This document shows positions 28,587-37,543 of a stretch of DNA of 64,000 bases, in pieces. A program made the position numbers and the translations under genes. The stretch is from Chitinivibrionales bacterium (lineage in GTDB: Bacteria; Fibrobacterota; Chitinivibrionia; Chitinivibrionales; WJKA01), in the NCBI GenBank assembly GCA_014728295.1, contig WJLW01000024.1, positions 35,272 to 99,271 on the forward strand. Direction: 5' to 3'. Position 1 is the first letter of the stretch; each line of letters opens with the position of its first letter. Below the pieces are notes generated by a model that searched no databases, was not told the origin of the DNA, and saw only the letters and a list, made by a program, of their open reading frames with translations.

Positions 28587-30503
28587 TTAGTCCGGCTGAC
28601 TTACCATAACTCCGTTTTCAAATTCACTTCTGGTAACAAGCTCTCCCTCTTCATCGTAAGTTCTGGTGACACCGATTTTAAGACCGTCGCGGTACTTCAT
28701 TGACGTTTGCACCTTTCCGTCGGGATAGTACCATACGAATTTGCCGTCTTTGCGTCCATCCCGGTATCCCATGCGAAAATGGCGTTGTCCGGATTCGTAG
28801 TAGCCGTGAATTGTCGATCGGTCATTGCGCTTGCTGCGGCTGATTTTTTCGCGAATGCCCCCGGTGCGATAATAGCTGATTTGATCACCGACCGATTTGC
28901 CGTTTACATAGGCGGCGAATTCCTTGAGGGCGCCGTTGGCGTAATATTCCTTGTATTCGCCTTCAAGAACGCCGTTTTTCACGTGCTTTATCGATTGCAA
29001 CTGGCCGTTTTCAAAGTAGCTTTTTACCATGCCCTGCTCTTTGCCGCTTTCGAAATAGACGATTTCCTTTATTTTTCCCGATTCATAATACGTTGTCGTC
29101 GGTCCCTGATTTACACCGTGTTTCATACTGGTTTCTTTGCGTATCTTGCCGCTTTTATAAAAGAGACGGGAGACACCTTCTGGCTGATCGAGCTTGTAGG
29201 TGATTCGTGCCCGTTTATTTCCATTTTCATAATAAAACAATGCCGTGCCGTTCAGCTTACCTTCTTCATACTGCGTTTTTTCGCGAATGGCACCGGTTGC
29301 ATAATACTTCAGCGCCGTGCCGACGGGAACGCCATCTTCAAAATGAATCGATTCCAGCAACTCTCCCTGGGGATGGTACACGCGCGTCGGGCCGTGCCGT
29401 AATCCGTTGTCAAAATCGATTTCCGACCGTATCCGGCCGTTACGATAATAGAGCCTGGCGGTGCCGTCCGGCCGATTGTCGACAAAGTCAAGTTCTCCGC
29501 GTACGCTTCCATTGGGGAAATAATAGACTGAATAACCGTTCCTGACGTCCTCCTTGTAACAGGCTTCCTCCATTTTGGAACCGTTTTCATAGTAGGTTGT
29601 GCGCACATCGCATTCGTCAAATGCCTCTTCGGGAATGTGCACGAGGTGCTTCTCGACCGTCTGGCGGGGTGTCGTAACGGTTGCTGTATCAACTGCCTGC
29701 AGGTCTTCCTCTTCGAAAATGTCGCCAAAATCAACAACTGACGTGTCGCGCTGCTCCGGCGCCGGTTTTTTGGGGATTGCCGGGAAGCCGATTATCTCAT
29801 AGACCATGCGGCGATAGGTTCGGGCCAGCGCGAAGGTGGAATCCGCTTCGAGCGCACGGGTATAGTGTTGCGCCGCCGTATCGAGCGCAACGCTGTCGTG
29901 TATGCCGCGGTGAGCATTGAGGCCTTTACCGAACCCGGCCAGCGCGGCGATATTTTGCGACCCATGCGATTCAACTTTATTGCGCACGTATTCTCCGAGC
30001 GGTACGTCCAGCACGCTGCAGATCGATTGAGTGAGTTCGTTGAGCACCGGCATGATCTCGGCGCCGCGCATAGGCACGTCGCGCTCGAACGTTCGAAAGA
30101 TAAGGCCTGATTCCGTATCAATTACCTTGGCTGAAATACGGCAGGTGTTAAGCGTAATGAGATATTGCCCTTTTATCGTCATGGAAATGCCGAACACATC
30201 ACCGGCCCGGCGCAGTTTGTCTTTGTCGATAATTTGGCTTTCTGCAGAATTGGTTGTTTCGATAAAATCGGCCAGTCTGGTTCTGTCAAGAACTTCAATG
30301 CCGGTTTCCTCAAGCTTGACACTGACCAGTTCGGCCAGTGCATACCCGAAACCGGGCCGCGCCTTGTCGGCAATCATGCTGGTAAAGGGAAGCACGGCAG
30401 TCGAAGTCGGTGTTGGGGATTGCCCGAACACGGTAGCCTTGATGCACACACTTGCTACCAGGGAAAATCGGATCATGCGTTTCATGCTGGTGTTTCTGCT
30501 CAC
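28587..30503 (-). CDS. CsgG/FlgO-like N-terminus fused to a long YwqK/MORN-variant repeat array
   Basis: More than ten 'YY.NG.....F..G...G....Y...G.' repeats; N-terminal 'STAVLPFTSMIADKARPGFGYALAELVSVKL'. Confidence 0.8.
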   Translation of the reverse strand: MSRNTSMKRMIRFSLVASVCIKATVFGQSPTPTSTAVLPFTSMIADKARPGFGYALAELVSVKLEETGIEVLDRTRLADFIETTNSAESQIIDKDKLRRAGDVFGISMTIKGQYLITLNTCRISAKVIDTESGLIFRTFERDVPMRGAEIMPVLNELTQSICSVLDVPLGEYVRNKVESHGSQNIAALAGFGKGLNAHRGIHDSVALDTAAQHYTRALEADSTFALARTYRRMVYEIIGFPAIPKKPAPEQRDTSVVDFGDIFEEEDLQAVDTATVTTPRQTVEKHLVHIPEEAFDECDVRTTYYENGSKMEEACYKEDVRNGYSVYYFPNGSVRGELDFVDNRPDGTARLYYRNGRIRSEIDFDNGLRHGPTRVYHPQGELLESIHFEDGVPVGTALKYYATGAIREKTQYEEGKLNGTALFYYENGNKRARITYKLDQPEGVSRLFYKSGKIRKETSMKHGVNQGPTTTYYESGKIKEIVYFESGKEQGMVKSYFENGQLQSIKHVKNGVLEGEYKEYYANGALKEFAAYVNGKSVGDQISYYRTGGIREKISRSKRNDRSTIHGYYESGQRHFRMGYRDGRKDGKFVWYYPDGKVQTSMKYRDGLKIGVTRTYDEEGELVTRSEFENGVMVSQPD

Positions 30504-30669
30504 TTCAAATATCGTTATCTGACTACAATTGCCTTAATTATACAATACATGCCGGTATGCATACAGTGCTTGCCGTCACAATCTGAAAATGGTATACTCA
30601 AAAATCAGGCCGGGCGCATAAGCTGTGCACCCCGGCTGCTGTTTTGTGGGAATCAACCAAGGCGAGAGT

Positions 30670-31761
30670 ATGTCGATCGGCAATCGCACCTTTTTTACCG
30701 CAGAGCACATTCTGGCTCACAAAGGCAGTGCTCCGGCACAACTGGCCGAGCAGGTGGTATACTGTCTGGAACTGGTTGCCGAGCTGGTAGGGCAGGGGCT
30801 GGACTACCAGTTCAAAGGCGGTAATTCACTGCTGGTTATCTTGCAGGATCCGCAACGCTTTTCGATAGACGTCGATATAGCCACCGATGAGCCGCGGGAG
30901 AAAATTGAAACCTGCCTCTCATCGTTAACGGCGCTTTCGGACGTCTTTTCGCGCTGGGAACCGCGCAAACATAAAACCAAACCCTGGATCCCTCTTGCCA
31001 GCTACTACCTTTATTTCGATTCACGTTTCGTTGCGCCCGAAGATGCGTTTATCATGCTTGACGTTCAGCTCAGCAAAAGCCCCTACGCCACCGAGCCGAA
31101 AAAAATTCAATGCCGTCGTCTCTATACCGCAGACGTGAAGGTCAACGTACCCACACCCGGGGCCATCATCGGCGACAAGCTACTGACTCTGGGACCGTCA
31201 ACTCTAGGCATTCCGATTGGTAAAGGCAAAGATGCTCAGCGCATCAAGCATGCATTTGATGTGAGCCTGCTGCTGGAAACCGGGCCCGCAGCATCAGAAA
31301 TCAGAGAGAGTTTTTGCGCCTGCATCGGTCACGAGGAAGAAATTCAACAGCGAACCATTCCGATTGACGAGGTCGTATTCGATACGCTCAAGCTCTGCGC
31401 GAGCGTCGCCGGATTCGAACACAAACCTCAAGCAGATGCTGATCGCCTGCATCCCTATCTGTACGAAAACTGTATCGGACTGCCGGATTTTATGCCGCAT
31501 GTGTTTGCGCGACCCTACGACTGGGCCACTCTGCAGGTCGACTTTTCGCGCGTTGCCCTCGCCCTGTGCGCCGCACATGATGATAAGCTTGACGAACAGC
31601 AGTTTGCTCTGATGCTCGATCCGGTCTTTGAATCACACTCTCTTCACCTGATCGACGAGGGGATTTTGCATCATAATCAGCTCGCCCGGAATAACTGGGC
31701 GAAGGTCTGCAGCCGAATGGGTCGTCGCTTTGCCGAATTATCCCCCGTCCAGAGTGACTGA
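30670..31761 (+). CDS. AbiEii/AbiGii-family nucleotidyltransferase
   Basis: 'YQFKGGNSLLVILQDPQRFSIDVDIAT' NTase motif; 'PGAIIGDKLLTLGPSTLGI...KHAFDVSLLLE' as in AbiEii family. Confidence 0.8.
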   Translation: MSIGNRTFFTAEHILAHKGSAPAQLAEQVVYCLELVAELVGQGLDYQFKGGNSLLVILQDPQRFSIDVDIATDEPREKIETCLSSLTALSDVFSRWEPRKHKTKPWIPLASYYLYFDSRFVAPEDAFIMLDVQLSKSPYATEPKKIQCRRLYTADVKVNVPTPGAIIGDKLLTLGPSTLGIPIGKGKDAQRIKHAFDVSLLLETGPAASEIRESFCACIGHEEEIQQRTIPIDEVVFDTLKLCASVAGFEHKPQADADRLHPYLYENCIGLPDFMPHVFARPYDWATLQVDFSRVALALCAAHDDKLDEQQFALMLDPVFESHSLHLIDEGILHHNQLARNNWAKVCSRMGRRFAELSPVQSD

Positions 31762-31922
31762 TGAATACTATTCATACTATCGCGCAACTACGTCAGCAGG
31801 CGGCACACATCAAAAAGGCCGCCGGCTCCCGCCTCATCACCCGCCAGGAAGTCATCGTGCTTGCGGCCGAAGAGCTTGCACGAACTTATACCCGTGACGA
31901 AAAACGGGCTTCCGGCTCATGA
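31761..31922 (+). CDS. 53-aa ORF absent from the supplied track
   Basis: Read directly: MNTIHTIAQLRQQAAHIKKAAGSRLITRQEVIVLAAEELARTYTRDEKRASGS*. TGATG overlap with upstream stop and ATGA overlap with downstream start. Confidence 0.7.
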   Translation: MNTIHTIAQLRQQAAHIKKAAGSRLITRQEVIVLAAEELARTYTRDEKRASGS

Positions 31923-33475
31923 ACGCTTCAACTGTCGATAAGACGCTGGTTGTATTGCCCAATAACCTGGGCGATGTCATCATGGCTACGCCTCTGCTCG
32001 AAGGGTTGCGGAAAAATCATGCGCCGGGATTCATTGCCTATCTGGTGGAAGAGGGATTCGAGGCGGGTCTTATCAATAATCCACATGTCGATACCATTAT
32101 CACCTTTCCTCGGCGGCACATACGCAATCTGCTGAATTCCGCCAATTGCCAGGAAGGCATCCAGGATCTGACCAGCACGCTCTATGGCATAGATGGATTG
32201 CAGTTCGATACGATTGTTAATCTCAGCCAGCATCCGTATGTTTCATACCTTGTCTCTGCAATTTACGCCCGCAACAGGATGGGACAGCATTTTCTGCTCG
32301 AAGGCAATCACGCCGTTGACGACGACTGGTCACAGTATCTTTATGCCGTCCCCTTTGCCCGAAGTTGCAACGACCTGCACGCAACGGATGTTTATCGGCG
32401 GATCGCCGGTGCTTGCGAGCATTGCGGCCGGGGAACCATTGTGCTGAGCAAAGATGAACTGCAAGATGCCGGCCGGCTTCTGGCCGAATGCGGCGTTCGG
32501 TCTGAAGCCACAAAACTCATGCTCTTTCAGCCCGGGGCCGCGATGGCGTCGAAGCGATGGGGCGTAGACTCCTTTGTAGCGCTTGGCCGCCGCCTGACGA
32601 ATGTGGGCTGGACCATTGGCGTGATGGGCGCACCATTTGAAAAAGAAGAAGCCGGCGCTATCGTCAACGGTATCGAGCAATCGGCCTTTTTGCTTGCCGG
32701 ACACACCTCATTTCGGCAGGCAATCGGGATAACGGCGCATGCCGGAGGCCTGGTAACCGGCGATACGGCACTGATGCATGCCGCAGCCGCATTGCAGACG
32801 CCGCTTTATGCGCTTTTCGGCTCCACGAGTCCTGTAGAAACCGGTCCTTACGCTTCCGGATGCTGGGTCTTCTCGGCAAGGTGCAAAAAGCGGCCGTGCT
32901 TCAGGGAGAGCTGCGACGCAATGAGTTGCATGAAGTCAATCGCCGCTGACGATGTGTTTCATTGCATTCACCATCAGGCTCCGCCCTCGGGTGCACGGTG
33001 TGACATATTTCGTACGGTTTTGGAACCAAACGGCGATTACAGCCTGATCCCCGTTGCCGGTGCAGAACAGTATTATGTGAACACGGCCGATGCGGTTATA
33101 CTCAGGTCGGCCTTTGAGGAGCACGTACAGGTAGCCCACCTGATAGATGAGCTGGACTTGCAGCAGACTTGCCGCAACGGCGGGCAATTGCTTGAGAAAC
33201 TGCATGCCATGATCGATCTCCTTCAGCAATTCACCGAAAGCAAAGACCGCAGCCATATCACCAACTTTGAGCATATGAAAGGCAGTCTCGAAACTCTGGA
33301 AGGAATCGGCGCGTTCTGGAAGGCGGTGCTCAATATTCGGCTCAACAGCATTACGCTGTGCGATCCGCTCCGGGCAATCACGGCATCATTGCAGGTTTGT
33401 CGGAGGACCGCCCGGCAGATCGAGCAGGCAATCGCCCCTCATACAGCTTCGATCGAAAGCTCAATCACGGAATAA
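31919..33475 (+). CDS. Glycosyltransferase family 9 (heptosyltransferase-like) with long C-terminal extension
   Basis: 'LVVLPNNLGDVIMATPLLEGLRKNHAPGFIAYLVEEGFEAGLINNPHVDTII', 'GLVTGDTALMHAAAALQTPLYALFGSTSPVETGPY'. Confidence 0.88.
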   Translation: MNASTVDKTLVVLPNNLGDVIMATPLLEGLRKNHAPGFIAYLVEEGFEAGLINNPHVDTIITFPRRHIRNLLNSANCQEGIQDLTSTLYGIDGLQFDTIVNLSQHPYVSYLVSAIYARNRMGQHFLLEGNHAVDDDWSQYLYAVPFARSCNDLHATDVYRRIAGACEHCGRGTIVLSKDELQDAGRLLAECGVRSEATKLMLFQPGAAMASKRWGVDSFVALGRRLTNVGWTIGVMGAPFEKEEAGAIVNGIEQSAFLLAGHTSFRQAIGITAHAGGLVTGDTALMHAAAALQTPLYALFGSTSPVETGPYASGCWVFSARCKKRPCFRESCDAMSCMKSIAADDVFHCIHHQAPPSGARCDIFRTVLEPNGDYSLIPVAGAEQYYVNTADAVILRSAFEEHVQVAHLIDELDLQQTCRNGGQLLEKLHAMIDLLQQFTESKDRSHITNFEHMKGSLETLEGIGAFWKAVLNIRLNSITLCDPLRAITASLQVCRRTARQIEQAIAPHTASIESSITE

Positions 33476-34445
33476 ATTTGCGTATTCTCTCCCAGCCTGC
33501 GTCGGGTATCGTTGCGCCGATCACCTGGCAGACTTCATACCCGCAGGCCGAGCCCAGCTTACCGCATGTTTCCAGCGCATAGCCTTTTGCCAGACCATAC
33601 AAAAACCCCGATGCCCATAAATCCCCGGCTCCGGTTGTATCGATTGCGCTGCCGTCACCCATGATTTCGTTGCGAACCACTTCACTGCCGTGAGCTATGA
33701 AGCTGCCGCGCTTGCCTAGTTTCAGCACCGCATATTCGGCATGTTTGCGCAATGCAGCCAGCGTCTGCTGCTCATCATCCATGCCGGTAAAGGCGCGCGC
33801 TTCGTCCTCATTGGCAATCAAAATATCAACGTACTCATCAACCAGCTCGTCAAGGATTTCTTTATTGGCTTCAACGACCGTAAATGCAGCCAGGTCCAAG
33901 GAAACTTTTGCACCGGCCTGTTGTGCCGACTGCAGTGCCTTTTCTATAAGTGGCTTATTAAAGAGCAGATACCCCTCGATATGGACAATGGCCGTGCCGG
34001 AAAACATGTCCGGGCCGATCTCCTCTGCCTGGGCCTCGGATGCTGCGCCCAGAAAGGTAAACATTGTGCGTTGTGCGTCCGGGGTTATAACCGAAAGTAC
34101 GCGCCCGGTGGGAGAGTCGGTTTGCGCCAGAAATGGTTCGACATTGCTTTTTTTCAGGCTTCCCTCAAAGATATCGCCAAGCTCATCCCTGCCGCGTTTG
34201 CCGATGAAGCGTGCGTTGCCGCCCAATCTGCCTGCGCCGACTATAGTATTGCAGGCCGAGCCGCCCGCAACCGTCTCATATTCTTTGCCGGATTTCTGCA
34301 GTATTTCTGCTATGCGCTCGCTGTCGACCAGTGTCATGCCGCCCTTGGGGGCGTTGCAGCTCTTAAGAAACGCATCACTTTCCTGCAGAAGAATGTCAAC
34401 CAACGCCGACCCAATACCGGTAATTGCTTTGCTTGAGGAATTCAT
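33465..34445 (-). CDS. PfkB-family carbohydrate kinase, adenosine kinase-like
   Basis: 'VAGGSACNTIVGAGRLGGNARFIGKRGRDELG' and 'IDTTGAGDLWASGFLYGLAKG'; convergent 11-bp overlap with upstream GT9 gene. Confidence 0.9.
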   Translation of the reverse strand: MNSSSKAITGIGSALVDILLQESDAFLKSCNAPKGGMTLVDSERIAEILQKSGKEYETVAGGSACNTIVGAGRLGGNARFIGKRGRDELGDIFEGSLKKSNVEPFLAQTDSPTGRVLSVITPDAQRTMFTFLGAASEAQAEEIGPDMFSGTAIVHIEGYLLFNKPLIEKALQSAQQAGAKVSLDLAAFTVVEANKEILDELVDEYVDILIANEDEARAFTGMDDEQQTLAALRKHAEYAVLKLGKRGSFIAHGSEVVRNEIMGDGSAIDTTGAGDLWASGFLYGLAKGYALETCGKLGSACGYEVCQVIGATIPDAGWERIRKFIP

Positions 34446-34717
34446 GTGACTCACCTTAGTGTTAATTGTTGCTTATTTTCCGGCCCAAAATATAGTATCT
34501 GACAACTTGCCGGTTTGTTTCCGGCGTAATGCGCAATTTCACAAAGTAATAATAATTGATCGAAAAATGACAAATTATGTGCAAAAAGAATGAATCCATA
34601 AATTTTAGCTGCGCTCCAAGACGCTTACTGCTATATTATAGCCTGCCCTCGAAAAATGACGTTGCTACTACTCGTGTTTGCCGCCGGAAGCGTATAACGG
34701 TTTTCAGGCTATGAGAA

Positions 34718-37330
34718 ATGTGCAGTAATCAAAATTCCAGAATGGCATACCTGCCGTTCGGGCGCGGATGGCTTTTAATTCTGTGCCTGGCAGTGGTGGT
34801 ATATGTCCCCAAAGCCGATGGGCTCAGTGGCATTGCAGTCAGCACGCGCTCGCAGGCAACCCATCCGCTCGGCCATCAGACGGGTGCAATCTATCGGCAT
34901 ATAATCAGTGATGACAGGCTCATCGATCGAACAGCACTCTATGCCGGTGACGATGCACGCGCGGCAACGATCAATCCATCGGGAACCCGGATTGCCTTTT
35001 TGAGACGCGATAATGCCTTATGCATGAAGTCGCTACGCAATCGTGGTGAGGTAATCATCCTGAAACACAACATAGACTGGAAAACCAGCATAGACTGGGC
35101 AGGCGACGAGTGGATTTATTTCATTAAGCGCCGGCAGCACCGCGATCTGATGCGGGTCAATGTCTTATCACGTACCGTTGAAAGGGTAGCGACATTTCCG
35201 TATGAAATCTATTGCATCAGTATTGCGCGTGAGGGCAAAGAGGGCGTTGCCGTTGCCAATAATAACGGGTGGAAGGTATATCTCTTTACGGTGCGCAGCG
35301 CCAAAGCTGTGATTATGGCTGAGGCGCCGGGCAATTGCGCTGCAATTTCACCGGACGGCTCGCACTTTTGCTCCAATGCCAGTACCCATGTGCAGGCCGG
35401 AATCCGGCTGTCGCAGCAAGACACGGCAGTTGCTTCCCTCAAACCGTTGCACAAAGAGGCCGGACACTACCTCAATCGCCTGGTCTGGTCGGCGAATTCG
35501 AAAAACTGGCTCAGCGCAACGCAAGGCGGCAATTCTAACGAAGGCGGGTACCGCAAGCAGGCTTTTCACAACCAGCTCATATACCATCGCAACGGCGCCA
35601 AAGCGGTGCAGGTGACGCATAATTCCAGGAGCAATCCCGGCTACGATGAAGGAAATGATTTCTGGGTTGGCAATCCGAACAATATTACCCTGCCCGCACC
35701 CATGCCGGCGCTTAGTCGCGATTCTCTGCATTTTCTTTCGGAGGCGGGGGATTCCGCCAATCCGCGCACTCAGCAGATCCTGCTTGGCAACTGCGGTGGA
35801 AAAGGAACCATTCTTCCGCCACTGACGACTCGCTGTGCAGCCCCCTGGTTGTCGGCGCGCGTCGAATCCAGCGACGATAGCATCTGGTGCCGGGTGAGCG
35901 TCAGGCGCGAAATCGCCGGAATGGGAAAGAGCGAAGCCCGCGTGATTCTTGAGGGTGACGGCATCGATCCGCACAGTTTTTATGTGGGCTACACGGTTAA
36001 TGGTTTGCCGGTTTTTACTTCTGCGGAAATTTTTCCAGAGTCCGCCTCGGTGCATCCTGGAGACACCTTATACTTTTCTGCCGTTGCCCGGGACCAAAAC
36101 GGGCGGACACTCCAGCAACAACCGTCGTTTAGCTGGCATTGTGACGGCAGTGGGAGCGTATCACCGAACGGCATGTTCGTGGCAGGCAAAAAAACAGGCA
36201 CGTACACCATCTCCGCACGTGCCCGGCAAAACTCGCATAAGCACGAAGCGACTGCGCTGCTGCATAACGCGCATACCCTGTTGCGGATAAATGCCGGCGG
36301 TAAAGCATGGAGAGATTGGATTGGCGCCGAGGATTTTGTCGAGAAGGGCGAACGGTTTGTCCATGTTGTGCAATCCGATACCGTCACGGAAGTACTGGGA
36401 TTGCCTGTTGATATCTGGCAATCGGCACTCGAGCACAATCCGGCGATACGCATTCCCGGCTCGCTGGTGAGCAAGGGTGCCTATCACGTTCGGCTGTACG
36501 TAGCAGATGAAGCAGGATCCGACCGGGTGATGAATATCTATGCCCGCAATGAGCTTATCGTTCCCTATTACCGGCTTGCCGGACTGGATACGTTGCAGGG
36601 TATAGAATTCGGCATCATCGAGTTTGAGCTTGCCGTTACCGACACGCACGGGCTCCTGCTGGAAATCGGAAAAGGCTACGGAAATGACGGGATTATCTCC
36701 GCGGTGGAAATTCTCGATAAAAGCCTTGCAGAACCGGCCCTGACACTGCTTGCGCCCAACGGCAGCGAGCGTGTTCGCCCCGGTGACAGTCTTGAGATTC
36801 GCTGGCAGGCCGATACCAACCGGGTGGATGCGGTTATGCTGTACTATTCGCTTGATAATGGCGCCAACTGGTCACTGCTCACTCCCAATCGGACGCTGGG
36901 TGCCAGCACCGACGGTCGCGGCCTGGGGAAATTTATTTGGCGCCTGCCGTATTCCGGAGCTCGCCGGCTCACGTCGAACGCATGCCGCGTCAAGGTGCAA
37001 CAGTATAATTCGTCACATCAGGACATGTCCGATAACGCGTTTGAAATTATGCGTGCTCAGGCGAGTGAGGATGAACACCCGGCGCCCGGTCCCTTTGGTG
37101 AGTTCGGGATCCATGTGCAAAAGCAGAATAACGTGGTTGCATCGGTTCCCTATGACGGTGGGCATAAAGTCTCGATTGTGGGCATTGACGGCAAGCATCA
37201 CAAAAGTATCAGCGGCAGCGGTCCCCGCAAGTATTTCCTCTCGGATGAAGTGACGACTTCGGGCATTTACCTGATAAAGCTGACTGCGGGCAATCACAAA
37301 GCTTCACGAATTGTGATGATAAGCAATTAG
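34718..37330 (+). CDS. Large secreted protein: beta-propeller-like, malectin-like and C-terminal sorting-like regions
   Basis: Signal peptide; 'LRINAGGKAWRDWIGAEDFVEKGERF' malectin-like; 'LLAPNGSERVRPGDSLEIRWQADTN'; C-terminal 'VTTSGIYLIKLTAGNHKASRIVMISN'. Confidence 0.75.
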   Translation: MCSNQNSRMAYLPFGRGWLLILCLAVVVYVPKADGLSGIAVSTRSQATHPLGHQTGAIYRHIISDDRLIDRTALYAGDDARAATINPSGTRIAFLRRDNALCMKSLRNRGEVIILKHNIDWKTSIDWAGDEWIYFIKRRQHRDLMRVNVLSRTVERVATFPYEIYCISIAREGKEGVAVANNNGWKVYLFTVRSAKAVIMAEAPGNCAAISPDGSHFCSNASTHVQAGIRLSQQDTAVASLKPLHKEAGHYLNRLVWSANSKNWLSATQGGNSNEGGYRKQAFHNQLIYHRNGAKAVQVTHNSRSNPGYDEGNDFWVGNPNNITLPAPMPALSRDSLHFLSEAGDSANPRTQQILLGNCGGKGTILPPLTTRCAAPWLSARVESSDDSIWCRVSVRREIAGMGKSEARVILEGDGIDPHSFYVGYTVNGLPVFTSAEIFPESASVHPGDTLYFSAVARDQNGRTLQQQPSFSWHCDGSGSVSPNGMFVAGKKTGTYTISARARQNSHKHEATALLHNAHTLLRINAGGKAWRDWIGAEDFVEKGERFVHVVQSDTVTEVLGLPVDIWQSALEHNPAIRIPGSLVSKGAYHVRLYVADEAGSDRVMNIYARNELIVPYYRLAGLDTLQGIEFGIIEFELAVTDTHGLLLEIGKGYGNDGIISAVEILDKSLAEPALTLLAPNGSERVRPGDSLEIRWQADTNRVDAVMLYYSLDNGANWSLLTPNRTLGASTDGRGLGKFIWRLPYSGARRLTSNACRVKVQQYNSSHQDMSDNAFEIMRAQASEDEHPAPGPFGEFGIHVQKQNNVVASVPYDGGHKVSIVGIDGKHHKSISGSGPRKYFLSDEVTTSGIYLIKLTAGNHKASRIVMISN

Positions 37331-37543
37331 GGTGAGCACAATTAAACATTTTCACGCATGAGCTTTACACTTTCTCCTCCCCAATGTTAGAATAAGTTAT
37401 TGATTTCATTGTCCACGGCAAACGAAGACCGGCGCCGTTTGAGTTTTTCGTCAGGGCCGGAGACAAACCGTAACCTTGCACTCTTGTCGCGCGGATTTTA
37501 CTTTAGATATTTCTTTTTCCTAGCGAAAGGCAGATTCGCCTGA

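Noticed and set aside
28587-30503. Calling the YwqK-repeat protein an antitoxin
   Set aside because: It has a signal peptide and a CsgG/FlgO-like N-terminus and no adjacent toxin; the antitoxin label attaches to the repeat family name only.
33697-34449. Plus-strand ORFs of 250 and 231 aa
   Set aside because: Antisense to the PfkB-family kinase gene.
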